From Rhizobium freirei PRF 81 (GTDB taxonomy: Bacteria > Pseudomonadota > Alphaproteobacteria > Rhizobiales > Rhizobiaceae), in NCBI RefSeq assembly GCF_000359745.1, contig NZ_AQHN01000070.1:32112-96111 (forward strand): a stretch of 64,000 bases of DNA. The letters are read 5' to 3'. A program made the position numbers and the translations under genes. Under the pieces are notes generated by a model that was not told where the DNA came from, did no database searches, and worked only from the letters and a program-made list of their open reading frames with translations. Shown here piece after piece: positions 1-7,637 of this stretch (position 1 is the first letter of the stretch; each line of letters starts with the position of its first letter).

Positions 1-26
1 ACGAGGAAATCGACGCGCTCAGCTGA
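1..26 (+). CDS. 3' end of an upstream gene (partial)
   Basis: The first bases read in frame 3 as a short acidic tail, EEIDALS, followed by a TGA stop at 24-26. No stop interrupts this frame before that point, so it could be the C-terminus of a gene lying mostly outside the window. Seven residues are too few to name a family, and chance cannot be excluded. Confidence 0.3.
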
Positions 27-143
27 TGCGGGGCGACCATTTCTTGAGAAACACTCTCTTGAATTGAATGGGCAGAAGGCCTATTTTCTTTTGAAATATT
101 CTAAAGTTGGGACCGGGTTTGTGCCCGCCGCATGGAGATCAAT

Positions 144-710
144 ATGTTCATTCAGACCGAAGCGACGCCGAACCCCGCGACCCTGAAGTTCCTGCCGGGT
201 AAGGTGGTGATGGAAAACGGCACGGCCGAGTTCCGCAGCGCTGAGGACGCCGAGGCTTCGCCGCTTGCTGCCCGCCTCTTCGAGATCCCAGGCGTGACCG
301 GTGTCTATTTCGGCTATGACTTCATCTCCGTCTCCAAGGAAAATCAGGAATGGCAGCACCTGAAGCCCGCCATTCTCGGCTCGATCATGGAGCACTTCAT
401 GTCCGGCAAGCCCGTGATGGGCTCGACCTCGGTTCTCTCCGAAGTGCAGGATGCCGGCGGCGAGTTCTTCGATGAAGGCGATGAGGCCATCGTGCTGACC
501 ATCAAGGAGCTGCTCGATACCCGCGTCCGTCCGGCCGTTGCCCAGGATGGCGGCGACATCACCTTCCGCGGCTTCCGTCACGGCAAGGTCTACCTCAATA
601 TGAAGGGTTCCTGCTCCGGCTGCCCGTCTTCGACGGCGACCCTGAAGCACGGCGTGCAGAACCTCCTGCGCCACTTCGTTCCGGAAGTGCAGGAAGTCGA
701 AGCCGTCTGA
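144..710 (+). CDS. NifU/Nfu-family iron-sulfur carrier protein
   Basis: A 188-residue protein with an N-terminal Nfu_N domain, beginning MFIQTEATPNPATLKFLPG, and a C-terminal NifU-like domain. The latter carries the CxxC pair Cys157 and Cys160 in GSCSGCPSS. Two such cysteines per monomer are known to hold a bridging 4Fe-4S cluster in an Nfu dimer, which is then passed to client apoproteins. An in-frame ATG lies upstream at 132. The start at 144 is preferred because GGAG at 134-137 sits at Shine-Dalgarno distance and the family motif begins there. It is the first gene of a housekeeping block on the plus strand. It is a general Nfu carrier, not the nitrogenase-specific NifU, which would have three domains. 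Confidence 0.93.
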   Translation: MFIQTEATPNPATLKFLPGKVVMENGTAEFRSAEDAEASPLAARLFEIPGVTGVYFGYDFISVSKENQEWQHLKPAILGSIMEHFMSGKPVMGSTSVLSEVQDAGGEFFDEGDEAIVLTIKELLDTRVRPAVAQDGGDITFRGFRHGKVYLNMKGSCSGCPSSTATLKHGVQNLLRHFVPEVQEVEAV

Positions 711-754
711 GCACGATCCCAAAGGGCGCTCAGCGGTTTTGGATGGGATCATGC
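711..754. repeat. Rhizobial intergenic palindrome, copy 1 (degenerate)
   Basis: An imperfect inverted repeat starts immediately after the nifU-family stop: GCACGATCCCAAA on the left is mirrored by TTTGGATGGGATCATGC on the right. The arms belong to the same type as the copies at 12403-12452 and 57537-57583 (GCATGATCC/GGATCATGC-like ends, GC-rich centre). Such palindromes are common in intergenic regions of Rhizobiaceae. It may fold in the transcript and end or stabilise the upstream mRNA, but there is no T-tract. Confidence 0.55.
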
Positions 755-833
755 CGATACAGCCGCTGGAGCTCTGGGCCGTTCGAAGATAAAGTCATCC
801 GCGTTACATGTGCGGCTTTTCGGAATTGTTGAC

Positions 834-1490
834 ATGATCGTACTGGCGCTCGACACGGCAGGTGTGGATTGCGCTGCCGCTGTGTATGATAGCGGCAGTG
901 ATTCTGTGATGGGGGAGGTCACGGAAACGATCGGACGGGGGCATGCCGAGCATCTGATGCACGTTGTCGACGAAGCGCTGGCGAAAGCCGGTACGGCGCT
1001 TTCGGCCGTCGAACGTGTCGTCGTGACCGTCGGCCCTGGTTCCTTCACCGGCATCCGCATCGGCGTTGCAGCCGCGCGCGGTTTTGCGCTCTCCCTCAAC
1101 GTTCCTGCGGTTGGCGTCACGACCCTCGAGGTCATGGCGGCGACTGCCAGAACACAGAATCCGGGCAAGTCGGTTCTGGCTGCCATCGATGCCAAGCGCG
1201 AGGAGATTTATCTCCAGAGCTTCGATGCCGATGGCAACCCGCTGGACGAGGCTCGGGCCGTGACGATCGACGAAGCGCGGGCAATTGCCGCTGCCTTCGA
1301 CGGCGTCGTCACCGGAACGGCGGTCGCCCGGTTGAGCGACGCGCCGCCGGCGGAGCGGCCAGACGCATTTCCGATTGCCGTCGTCGCCCGGCTGGGCGCT
1401 GGCAAACCTGCCGGCGAAAAGCCGAAGCCGCTTTATCTTCGCGGACCCGATGCCAGACCGCAGGCCGGATACGCAGTTGCCAGGCAGTAG
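834..1490 (+). CDS. tsaB: tRNA threonylcarbamoyladenosine biosynthesis protein TsaB
   Basis: A 218-residue protein of the ASKHA-fold TsaB family, beginning MIVLALDTAG and containing the characteristic GPGSFTGIRIG segment at about residues 66-76. TsaB partners TsaD and TsaE to place the threonylcarbamoyl group on A37 of ANN-decoding tRNAs. TsaB itself has no catalytic site and acts as a scaffold for TsaD. A GTG at 810 opens the frame further upstream, but the ATG at 834 matches the family N-terminus. rimI follows two bases after the stop, the usual alphaproteobacterial pairing, so the two are very probably co-transcribed. Confidence 0.93.
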   Translation: MIVLALDTAGVDCAAAVYDSGSDSVMGEVTETIGRGHAEHLMHVVDEALAKAGTALSAVERVVVTVGPGSFTGIRIGVAAARGFALSLNVPAVGVTTLEVMAATARTQNPGKSVLAAIDAKREEIYLQSFDADGNPLDEARAVTIDEARAIAAAFDGVVTGTAVARLSDAPPAERPDAFPIAVVARLGAGKPAGEKPKPLYLRGPDARPQAGYAVARQ

Positions 1491-1492
1491 AA

Positions 1493-1987
1493 ATGCTCGA
1501 ATCCTATCTGACCCTCAAAGCCGAATATGAAATCATCCCGATGGACTTGAAGGATTGCGCCGAAGTGGCGCTCCTGCATGGCGAACGCTTTCCGCGGGTC
1601 TGGGATGAGACCGAATTTCAGGATCTCCTCTCGCAGGAGACCACCTTCGGCTTCGTCGCCCGCCAGACCAATGCCATCCTGAAGAAGGCGCTTCCTGGCT
1701 TCGTGCTGGCACGGCATGTGGCAGGCGAAGGTGAAATTCTGACGATTGCAGTCAATGCCAAACTCGGACGCTCGGGTCTCGGCTGGCGGCTGATGCAGGC
1801 AGCCCTGCGCGAGACCCGCGATCGCGGCGGCGAAACCATGTTCCTGGAGGTCGATGGCGGCAATCGGCCGGCGCTCGGTCTCTACCGCAAGCTTGGTTTC
1901 GAGACGGTCGGCGAGCGCAAGGCCTATTATGTCAGCGGCAACGGCCAGAAATCGACGGCGCTTGTCATGCGGCGCGTTCTTCGCTAG
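1493..1987 (+). CDS. rimI: GNAT N-acetyltransferase, RimI type
   Basis: A 164-residue GNAT protein. The acetyl-CoA binding region (motif A) is visible around residues 84-100, where LGRSGLGWRLMQAAL has the Q/RxxGxG/A pattern in variant form. It is followed by FLEVDGGNRPALGLYRKLGF, typical of RimI-like enzymes (motif B with the NxxAxxLYxKxGF signature). RimI acetylates the N-terminal alanine of ribosomal protein S18 in enterobacteria; in other bacteria the substrate is less certain. It lies directly behind tsaB and ahead of the fur-family gene, in a compact operon-like run. Confidence 0.88.
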   Translation: MLESYLTLKAEYEIIPMDLKDCAEVALLHGERFPRVWDETEFQDLLSQETTFGFVARQTNAILKKALPGFVLARHVAGEGEILTIAVNAKLGRSGLGWRLMQAALRETRDRGGETMFLEVDGGNRPALGLYRKLGFETVGERKAYYVSGNGQKSTALVMRRVLR

Positions 1988-2025
1988 TCCGTTGTCACAG
2001 TCCAATAGACCGAAGACAGCAATTG

Positions 2026-2454
2026 ATGGATGACGCCGTAAAATCCCTTGAGGAGCTTTGCGCCGAGCGCGGCATGCGCATGACCGAGCAGCGCCGGATC
2101 ATTGCGCGCATTATCGAAAGTTCCGAGGACCATCCGGATGTCGAAGAGCTCTATCGGCGCTCCGTGCAGGTGGATGCGAAGATTTCGATCTCCACGGTGT
2201 ATCGCACCGTAAAACTGTTCGAGGATGCCGGCCTTCTTGCCCGCCATGATTTCCGCGATGGACGCTCCCGCTACGAAACCGTGCCGGAAGAGCATCACGA
2301 CCATCTGATCGACCTGAAAAGCGGTGAGGTGATCGAATTTCATTCGCCGGAGATCGAGGCTTTGCAGGAGCGTATTGCCCGCGAACACGGCTTCAAACTC
2401 GTCGACCACCGGCTGGAGCTTTACGGTATCCCGCTGAAGAAGGACGAAGCTTGA
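2026..2454 (+). CDS. Fur-family metalloregulator (probably Mur)
   Basis: A 142-residue Fur-family repressor. An N-terminal winged helix (MRMTEQRRIIARII, then ISISTVYRTVKLFEDAGL as recognition helix) precedes a metal-binding dimerisation domain with the EEHHDHLI histidine cluster. The structural-zinc CxxC motifs of classical Fur are absent: the only cysteine is in the first helix. In Rhizobium and Agrobacterium the orthologue in this rimI-plsC neighbourhood acts as Mur, a manganese-responsive repressor of Mn uptake genes, while iron control is mainly by RirA and Irr. The call as Mur rather than Fur rests on this knowledge and on gene order. A TTG at 2023 directly precedes the ATG used here. 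Confidence 0.88.
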   Translation: MDDAVKSLEELCAERGMRMTEQRRIIARIIESSEDHPDVEELYRRSVQVDAKISISTVYRTVKLFEDAGLLARHDFRDGRSRYETVPEEHHDHLIDLKSGEVIEFHSPEIEALQERIAREHGFKLVDHRLELYGIPLKKDEA

Positions 2455-2487
2455 CGTGAAGGCTTTCATGCAGGAGCAAATGATTTG

Positions 2488-3282
2488 ATGACAAGGCTGC
2501 GCATCGGCTGTGCTGTCGCGGTCATCTGCATCGTCAGCGCCGTGATGCTGCCACTGCAGATCCTCTGCCTGCGCTTCGACTGGAAGCTCCGGCGCTATCT
2601 GCCCCGCTACTGGCATCGCATCGTTTGCTATTGTCTTGGTGTCCGTATCCATGTGGTCGGCGATATGGAGACCAGCCGGCCGTTGATGCTGGCTTCCAAC
2701 CATTCGTCCTGGCTCGACATTCTCGTCCTTTCGGCAGTGGCCGACGTCTCTTTCATCGCCAAGTCCGAGGTGCGCGACTGGCCGATCTTCGGCCTTTTCG
2801 CGCAGTGGCAGAAGAGCGTGTTCGTCGAGCGCGAGCAGAAGCGCAAGACGGGCGAGCAGGTGAACGAGATCGCCGATCGCATGGCCGATGGAGAAATCAT
2901 GGTGCTGTTTCCGGAGGGGACCACCTCGGACGGCAATCGCCTGCTCGAAGTCAAGTCCTCGCTGTTTGGTGCCGCGGCGGCTGCCCTGCCGAAGGCGCCG
3001 GATGCGGTCGTACATGTCCAGCCGGTCGCGGTCGCCTATACCCGCGTTCATGGCACACCCATGGGGCGCTATTATCGCCCGCTGACGGCGTGGCCGGGCG
3101 ATATCGAACTCGTGCCGCATCTGAAGGGCATCTTCCAGTGCGGTGCCATCGATGTCGACGTTTGCTTCGGCGAGGCGGTCGATTATCGTGTCGGCACCAA
3201 CCGCAAGGAAGTCAGCGCCACCATCGCGCGGCGTATTCGCAATTTGCTCGCCAGCCGTCTGCTTGGCCGCGAGATCGCTTGA
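2488..3282 (+). CDS. plsC: 1-acyl-sn-glycerol-3-phosphate acyltransferase
   Basis: A 264-residue membrane-associated acyltransferase that converts lysophosphatidic acid to phosphatidic acid. An N-terminal hydrophobic segment (about residues 7-28) anchors it to the inner membrane. The acyltransferase signature HxxxxD is seen in NHSSWLD, and the glycerophosphate-binding block in FPEGTTSDGNRLL. CAGGAG at 2471-2476 is the likely ribosome binding site and serves either the TTG at 2485 or the ATG at 2488. It follows the fur-family gene by about 30 bases and precedes miaB. Confidence 0.93.
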   Translation: MTRLRIGCAVAVICIVSAVMLPLQILCLRFDWKLRRYLPRYWHRIVCYCLGVRIHVVGDMETSRPLMLASNHSSWLDILVLSAVADVSFIAKSEVRDWPIFGLFAQWQKSVFVEREQKRKTGEQVNEIADRMADGEIMVLFPEGTTSDGNRLLEVKSSLFGAAAAALPKAPDAVVHVQPVAVAYTRVHGTPMGRYYRPLTAWPGDIELVPHLKGIFQCGAIDVDVCFGEAVDYRVGTNRKEVSATIARRIRNLLASRLLGREIA

Positions 3283-3343
3283 TTTCCAGGTGATTCCAAC
3301 TTTTTCATTTTCTCCGAGGGCAAAAGCCACTACATAGCGGCGC

Positions 3344-4756
3344 ATGACCAAGGACAGCCTGACCCTCGACGCCCCGGCGACCGACGATTTGCAGCTCGGC
3401 CCCCGCGACGGCTCCAACAGCCGCAAGGTCTTTATCAAGACCTACGGCTGCCAGATGAACGTCTATGATTCCACGCGGATGAGCGATGCGCTCTCCCGCG
3501 ACGGCTATGAGCCGACCGAGGACATGGAAGAGGCCGACCTCGTCCTTTTGAATACCTGTCACATCCGCGAAAAGGCGGCCGAAAAGGTCTATTCCGCACT
3601 CGGTCGCCTGCGCGAGATGAAGAAGCGCAAGGCTGCCGACGGCCGCGAGATGATGATCGGCGTCACCGGCTGCGTCGCCCAGGCCGAAGGCGAGGAGATT
3701 CTTCGCCGTGCGCCCGCCGTCGATGTCGTCATCGGCCCGCAGACCTATCATCGCCTGCCGGACGCGCTTCGCCGCGCCAAGGAGGGCCAGCGCGTCGTCG
3801 ATACCGAATATGCGATCGAGGACAAGTTCGAGCACCTGCCGATTGCCGAGAAAACGAAGATCCGCGCCCGCGGCGTCACTGCCTTCCTGACGGTGCAGGA
3901 AGGGTGCGACAAGTTCTGCACTTTCTGCGTGGTGCCCTATACGCGCGGCTCCGAAGTCTCGCGTCCGGTCGCCCAGATCGTCGAAGAGGCTGAAAAACTT
4001 GTGGATGGCGGCGTGCGCGAAATCACGCTGCTCGGCCAGAATGTCAACGCCTGGCACGGCGCCGGTCCCACAGGTGAAGCCTGGAGCCTCGGCGACCTCC
4101 TCTATCGCCTGGCCGAAATCCCGGGTCTTGCCCGCCTGCGTTACACCACCAGTCACCCGCGCGACATGGATGACCGCCTGATCGGCGCGCACCGTGACCT
4201 GCGCACGCTGATGCCCTATCTGCACCTGCCGGTTCAGGCCGGTTCGGACCGTATTCTGAAGGCGATGAACCGCCGGCATACGGCGGCCGAATACCTCGCT
4301 CTCATCGAGAAAATCCGCGCTGCACGGCCGGATATCGCCCTTTCCGGCGATTTCATTGTCGGCTTCCCGGGGGAGACAGATCAGGATTTTGAGGATACAT
4401 TGAAGCTGATCGAGGAGGTGAATTATGCACAGGCCTTCTCGTTCAAATATTCCACGCGGCCGGGTACGCCCGGCGCTGACTTGAAGGATCAGGTGCCCGA
4501 AGAGGTCAAGACCGAGCGGTTGGAACGGTTGCAGGCGCTATTGCTGAAGCAGCAGCATGCGTTCGCCGAGGCCTGTGTGGGCAAAACAGTGGATATCCTT
4601 CTGGAAAAGCCGGGCCGCATGCCTGGCCAGTTGATTGGACGCTCTCCCTGGCTGCAATCTGTGAATGTTGATGCAAAAGCATCGCAAATCGGTGACATTA
4701 TCAACGTACGAATCACCGGAACCAGCACCAACAGCCTGTTTGCTGATTTGCTCTAG
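3344..4756 (+). CDS. miaB: tRNA-2-methylthio-N6-dimethylallyladenosine synthase
   Basis: A 470-residue radical-SAM methylthiotransferase that adds the methylthio group to i6A37 of tRNA. The N-terminal UPF0004 domain supplies cysteines 36, 72 and 110 for the auxiliary 4Fe-4S cluster. The radical-SAM motif CxxxCxxC is at 188, 192 and 195 (CDKFCTFC). The C-terminal part (about 400-470) is a TRAM RNA-binding domain. Length and all six cluster cysteines agree with a functional MiaB. phoH begins about 30 bases downstream. Confidence 0.97.
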   Translation: MTKDSLTLDAPATDDLQLGPRDGSNSRKVFIKTYGCQMNVYDSTRMSDALSRDGYEPTEDMEEADLVLLNTCHIREKAAEKVYSALGRLREMKKRKAADGREMMIGVTGCVAQAEGEEILRRAPAVDVVIGPQTYHRLPDALRRAKEGQRVVDTEYAIEDKFEHLPIAEKTKIRARGVTAFLTVQEGCDKFCTFCVVPYTRGSEVSRPVAQIVEEAEKLVDGGVREITLLGQNVNAWHGAGPTGEAWSLGDLLYRLAEIPGLARLRYTTSHPRDMDDRLIGAHRDLRTLMPYLHLPVQAGSDRILKAMNRRHTAAEYLALIEKIRAARPDIALSGDFIVGFPGETDQDFEDTLKLIEEVNYAQAFSFKYSTRPGTPGADLKDQVPEEVKTERLERLQALLLKQQHAFAEACVGKTVDILLEKPGRMPGQLIGRSPWLQSVNVDAKASQIGDIINVRITGTSTNSLFADLL

Positions 4757-4786
4757 GTTCCGGACCGGCACAAGGAGCCACACCGC

Positions 4787-5839
4787 TTGAACGGACAGGA
4801 ATTGGTTTCTTCTTCATCGCGCCAGCCCCGCACCGCGAGCGACGCCAATCACTTCATCTTGACGTTCGAAAATAATCGGTTCGCCAGCGAACTGTTCGGT
4901 CAGTTCGATCAGAACTTGAAGCTGCTCGAGGAGCGTCTCGGCATCGATGCCAGAGCTCGCGGCAATTCGGTCGTCATAACAGGCGATGTGCCGGCCACCA
5001 ATCAGGCGCGACGGACGCTCGATTACCTCTATGACAAGCTGCAAAAAGGCGGCAATGTAGAGCGTTCCGACGTTGAAGGCGCGATCCGCATGGCGGTTGC
5101 CGCCGATGACCAGTTGACGCTGCCGACCATGGAGAGAAAAGCCAAGTTGACGATGGCGCAGATTTCGACGCGCAAGAAGACGATCATTGCGCGCACGCCG
5201 ACGCAGGATGCCTATATGCGGGCGCTGGAGCGCTCCGAATTGGTCTTAGGCGTCGGTCCGGCCGGCACCGGCAAGACCTATCTTGCCGTCGCGCATGCGG
5301 CCCAGCTTCTGGAACGCGGTGCCGTGGAAAAGATCATCCTGTCGCGCCCTGCCGTCGAAGCCGGCGAGCGTCTCGGCTTCCTGCCCGGCGACATGAAGGA
5401 AAAGGTCGATCCCTATCTGCGTCCGCTCTACGACGCGCTCTACGACATGATGCCGGGCGACAAGGTCGAACGCGCCATCACCGCAGGCGTCATCGAGATC
5501 GCGCCGCTCGCCTTCATGCGTGGCCGCACGCTAGCCAACGCAGCTGTCATCCTCGACGAAGCGCAGAACACCACATCCATGCAGATGAAGATGTTCCTGA
5601 CCCGTCTCGGCGAGAACTCGCGGATGATCGTAACCGGTGATCCGAGCCAGATCGACTTGCCGCGCGGCGTCAAATCGGGGCTGGTCGAGGCACTTCAGCT
5701 GCTGAACGGCGTCGAGGGCATCACCATCGTCCGCTTCAAGGATACCGATGTCGTCCGTCATCCGCTGGTGGCGCGCATCGTCCGGGCATACGATTCCACC
5801 TATGCCGCCCAGGCAGAGGAAAGCGATCCGCAGATCTGA
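4787..5839 (+). CDS. PhoH-family ATPase (YbeZ type)
   Basis: A 350-residue PhoH-like NTPase. It has an N-terminal KH-like/jag-type segment, then a P-loop GPAGTGKT at 157-164 and a Walker B VILDEAQN near residue 255. The start is a TTG: AAGGAG at 4772-4777 sits nine bases upstream and no ATG is nearby. PhoH/YbeZ proteins accompany the endoribonuclease YbeY in many bacteria and are thought to act with it in ribosomal RNA processing. Here ybeY follows within 20 bases, supporting that link. Confidence 0.93.
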   Translation: MNGQELVSSSSRQPRTASDANHFILTFENNRFASELFGQFDQNLKLLEERLGIDARARGNSVVITGDVPATNQARRTLDYLYDKLQKGGNVERSDVEGAIRMAVAADDQLTLPTMERKAKLTMAQISTRKKTIIARTPTQDAYMRALERSELVLGVGPAGTGKTYLAVAHAAQLLERGAVEKIILSRPAVEAGERLGFLPGDMKEKVDPYLRPLYDALYDMMPGDKVERAITAGVIEIAPLAFMRGRTLANAAVILDEAQNTTSMQMKMFLTRLGENSRMIVTGDPSQIDLPRGVKSGLVEALQLLNGVEGITIVRFKDTDVVRHPLVARIVRAYDSTYAAQAEESDPQI

Positions 5840-5857
5840 TCTGCGGTGCGGAAACCT

Positions 5858-6364
5858 ATGACCGAACTCGACATACAGATCAGCGTGGAGGAGGGCGATT
5901 GGCCCTCCGAAGAGCAATTGCAGTCGCTCGCCGAGCGTGTGCTGGGCGAGGCTGCAGCCTATCTCAAGAAACACGAGAAACAGCCTTTTCCGAAAATGGC
6001 GCCGGAATTGTCGTTGGTGTTCACCGACGACGCCTCGATCCGTGAGATCAATGCGGAATGGCGTTCGCAGGACAAGGCGACGAATGTGCTCTCCTTCCCC
6101 GCCTTTCCGCTGGTGCCCGGCGGCAAGCCCGGCCCCATGCTCGGTGATATCATCATCGCCAGGGAGACGGTGGAGCGCGAGGCAATCGATCTCGAAAAGA
6201 GTTTTGACGACCATCTGACCCATTTGATGGTGCATGGTTTCTTGCATCTCTTCGGCTACGATCATATGAATAATAGCGAAGCTGAAAGAATGGAGGGGCT
6301 GGAGACTCGCATTTTGGCGAAGCTTGGCCTATCTGATCCCTATGCGGGACAAGACCCCATTTGA
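5858..6364 (+). CDS. ybeY: Endoribonuclease YbeY (rRNA maturation factor)
   Basis: A 168-residue UPF0054 metalloprotein. The zinc-binding signature H-x3-H-x5-H appears as HGFLHLFGYDH near the C-terminus, preceded by the conserved NVLSFPAFP segment. YbeY is a single-strand endoribonuclease needed for 16S rRNA 3'-end maturation and ribosome quality control; in Sinorhizobium it also affects small-RNA regulation. A GTG at 5846 extends the frame by four codons, but the ATG at 5858 is preferred. It is flanked by phoH and a CBS-domain protein gene, the standard alphaproteobacterial order. Confidence 0.95.
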   Translation: MTELDIQISVEEGDWPSEEQLQSLAERVLGEAAAYLKKHEKQPFPKMAPELSLVFTDDASIREINAEWRSQDKATNVLSFPAFPLVPGGKPGPMLGDIIIARETVEREAIDLEKSFDDHLTHLMVHGFLHLFGYDHMNNSEAERMEGLETRILAKLGLSDPYAGQDPI

Positions 6365-6389
6365 TTTGAACCCTGTCTGACCAGGAACA

Positions 6390-7559
6390 ATGAGCGACTT
6401 TACGACAAGACCGGCCCCCGAGGCCAAAGATGGAGCCGATACGGCCTCCTCCGACGAGGCGGGCAGTAGTAGCACCGGCAAGCGATCTCAATCTTCATTC
6501 TGGGCGCGTGCAGCGCGCATTCTCCGCCCGGCGCAGGGAGCCGCGCGGTTGCGCGAGGATCTCGCCGACGCGCTGATGACCAACGCCGCCGGTGACGATG
6601 CCTTCTCTCCGGATGAGCGGGCGATGCTGCACAACATCCTGCGTTTCCGCGAAGTGCGCGTCGAGGATGTCATGGTGCCGCGCGCCGACATCGAGGCCGT
6701 GGACCAGAACATCACCATCGGCGAGCTGATGATCCTCTTCGAGGAAAGCGGCCGCTCGCGCATGCCCGTCTATGCCGACACGCTGGATGACCCGCGCGGC
6801 ATGGTGCATATCCGCGACCTCCTGTCCTATGTCGCCAAGCAGGCCCGCAACAAGCGACGCGCCGGCAGCGCCAGGACGGCCGCCGCTACGGCGACCGGTG
6901 CCGCCACCGAAAAGGCGCCGCGCGCGGCCAAGCCGAATTTCGATCTTTCGCGTGTCGATCTGCAGAAGACGCTAGCCGAGGCCGGCATCATCCGCAAGAT
7001 CCTGTTCGTCCCGCCCTCCATGCTTGCCTCCGACCTCTTGCGCCGCATGCAGGTCAACCGCACTCAGATGGCGCTTGTTATCGACGAGTATGGCGGCACG
7101 GACGGTCTGGCCTCGCATGAGGATATCGTCGAAATGGTCGTCGGCGACATCGACGACGAGCACGATGACGACGAAGTGATGTTCAAGCGCGTTTCAGAAG
7201 ACATCTTCGTTGCCGATGCCCGTGTCGAGCTGGAGGAGATCGCCGCGGCGATCGGCCCGGATTTCGACATCAGCGAACAGGTGGACGAGGTGGACACGCT
7301 CGGCGGCCTGATCTTCTCGGCGCTTGGCCGCATTCCGGTGCGTGGCGAGGTGGTGCAGGCGCTTCCAGGCTTCGAGTTTCATATTCTCGATGCCGATCCG
7401 CGCCGCATCAAGCGGGTGCGCATCACCCGCAAGCGACATGCTGCTCGCCGACGGCCGGCGAAGGCGGAAGGCGAGGGCGGTGTGCCCGAGCGCGGCCTGT
7501 CGTCACCGGACGCAATTGCTGAGGAAACTCCGATCGAGCGCAACGCCGCCGGCCAATAA
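6390..7559 (+). CDS. CBS-domain hemolysin C / CorC-like protein
   Basis: A 389-residue cytosolic protein with two CBS domains (about residues 85-235). The first contains the conserved MVPRADIEAVD and the second DEYGGTDGLASHEDIVE. A CorC_HlyC transporter-associated domain follows at about 255-345. An Ala/Arg-rich linker splits the CBS pair, and the last 40 residues are low-complexity. Relatives (TlyC, CorC/YbeX) are implicated in Mg/Co homeostasis and lie next to ybeY and lnt, as here. Haemolytic activity should not be inferred from the family name. Confidence 0.9.
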   Translation: MSDFTTRPAPEAKDGADTASSDEAGSSSTGKRSQSSFWARAARILRPAQGAARLREDLADALMTNAAGDDAFSPDERAMLHNILRFREVRVEDVMVPRADIEAVDQNITIGELMILFEESGRSRMPVYADTLDDPRGMVHIRDLLSYVAKQARNKRRAGSARTAAATATGAATEKAPRAAKPNFDLSRVDLQKTLAEAGIIRKILFVPPSMLASDLLRRMQVNRTQMALVIDEYGGTDGLASHEDIVEMVVGDIDDEHDDDEVMFKRVSEDIFVADARVELEEIAAAIGPDFDISEQVDEVDTLGGLIFSALGRIPVRGEVVQALPGFEFHILDADPRRIKRVRITRKRHAARRRPAKAEGEGGVPERGLSSPDAIAEETPIERNAAGQ

Positions 7560-7637
7560 GTTCCGCTTCGGCGGGACAAATCGGCAATTCTTTGAAAGAC
7601 TGCCGCCAGTTGATTCGCAGTTGGACGGAGCTGGCGC

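Noticed and set aside
144..710. Nitrogenase-specific nifU
   Set aside because: The protein has the two-domain Nfu layout with one CxxC pair, not the three-domain NifU, and lies among housekeeping genes.
1984..3438. Open frame of 484 codons opposite fur, plsC and the start of miaB
   Set aside because: It crosses three strong plus-strand genes and lacks any family motif.
6390..7559. Haemolysin/virulence factor
   Set aside because: The CBS plus CorC_HlyC architecture and the ybeY-lnt context point to an ion-homeostasis accessory protein.
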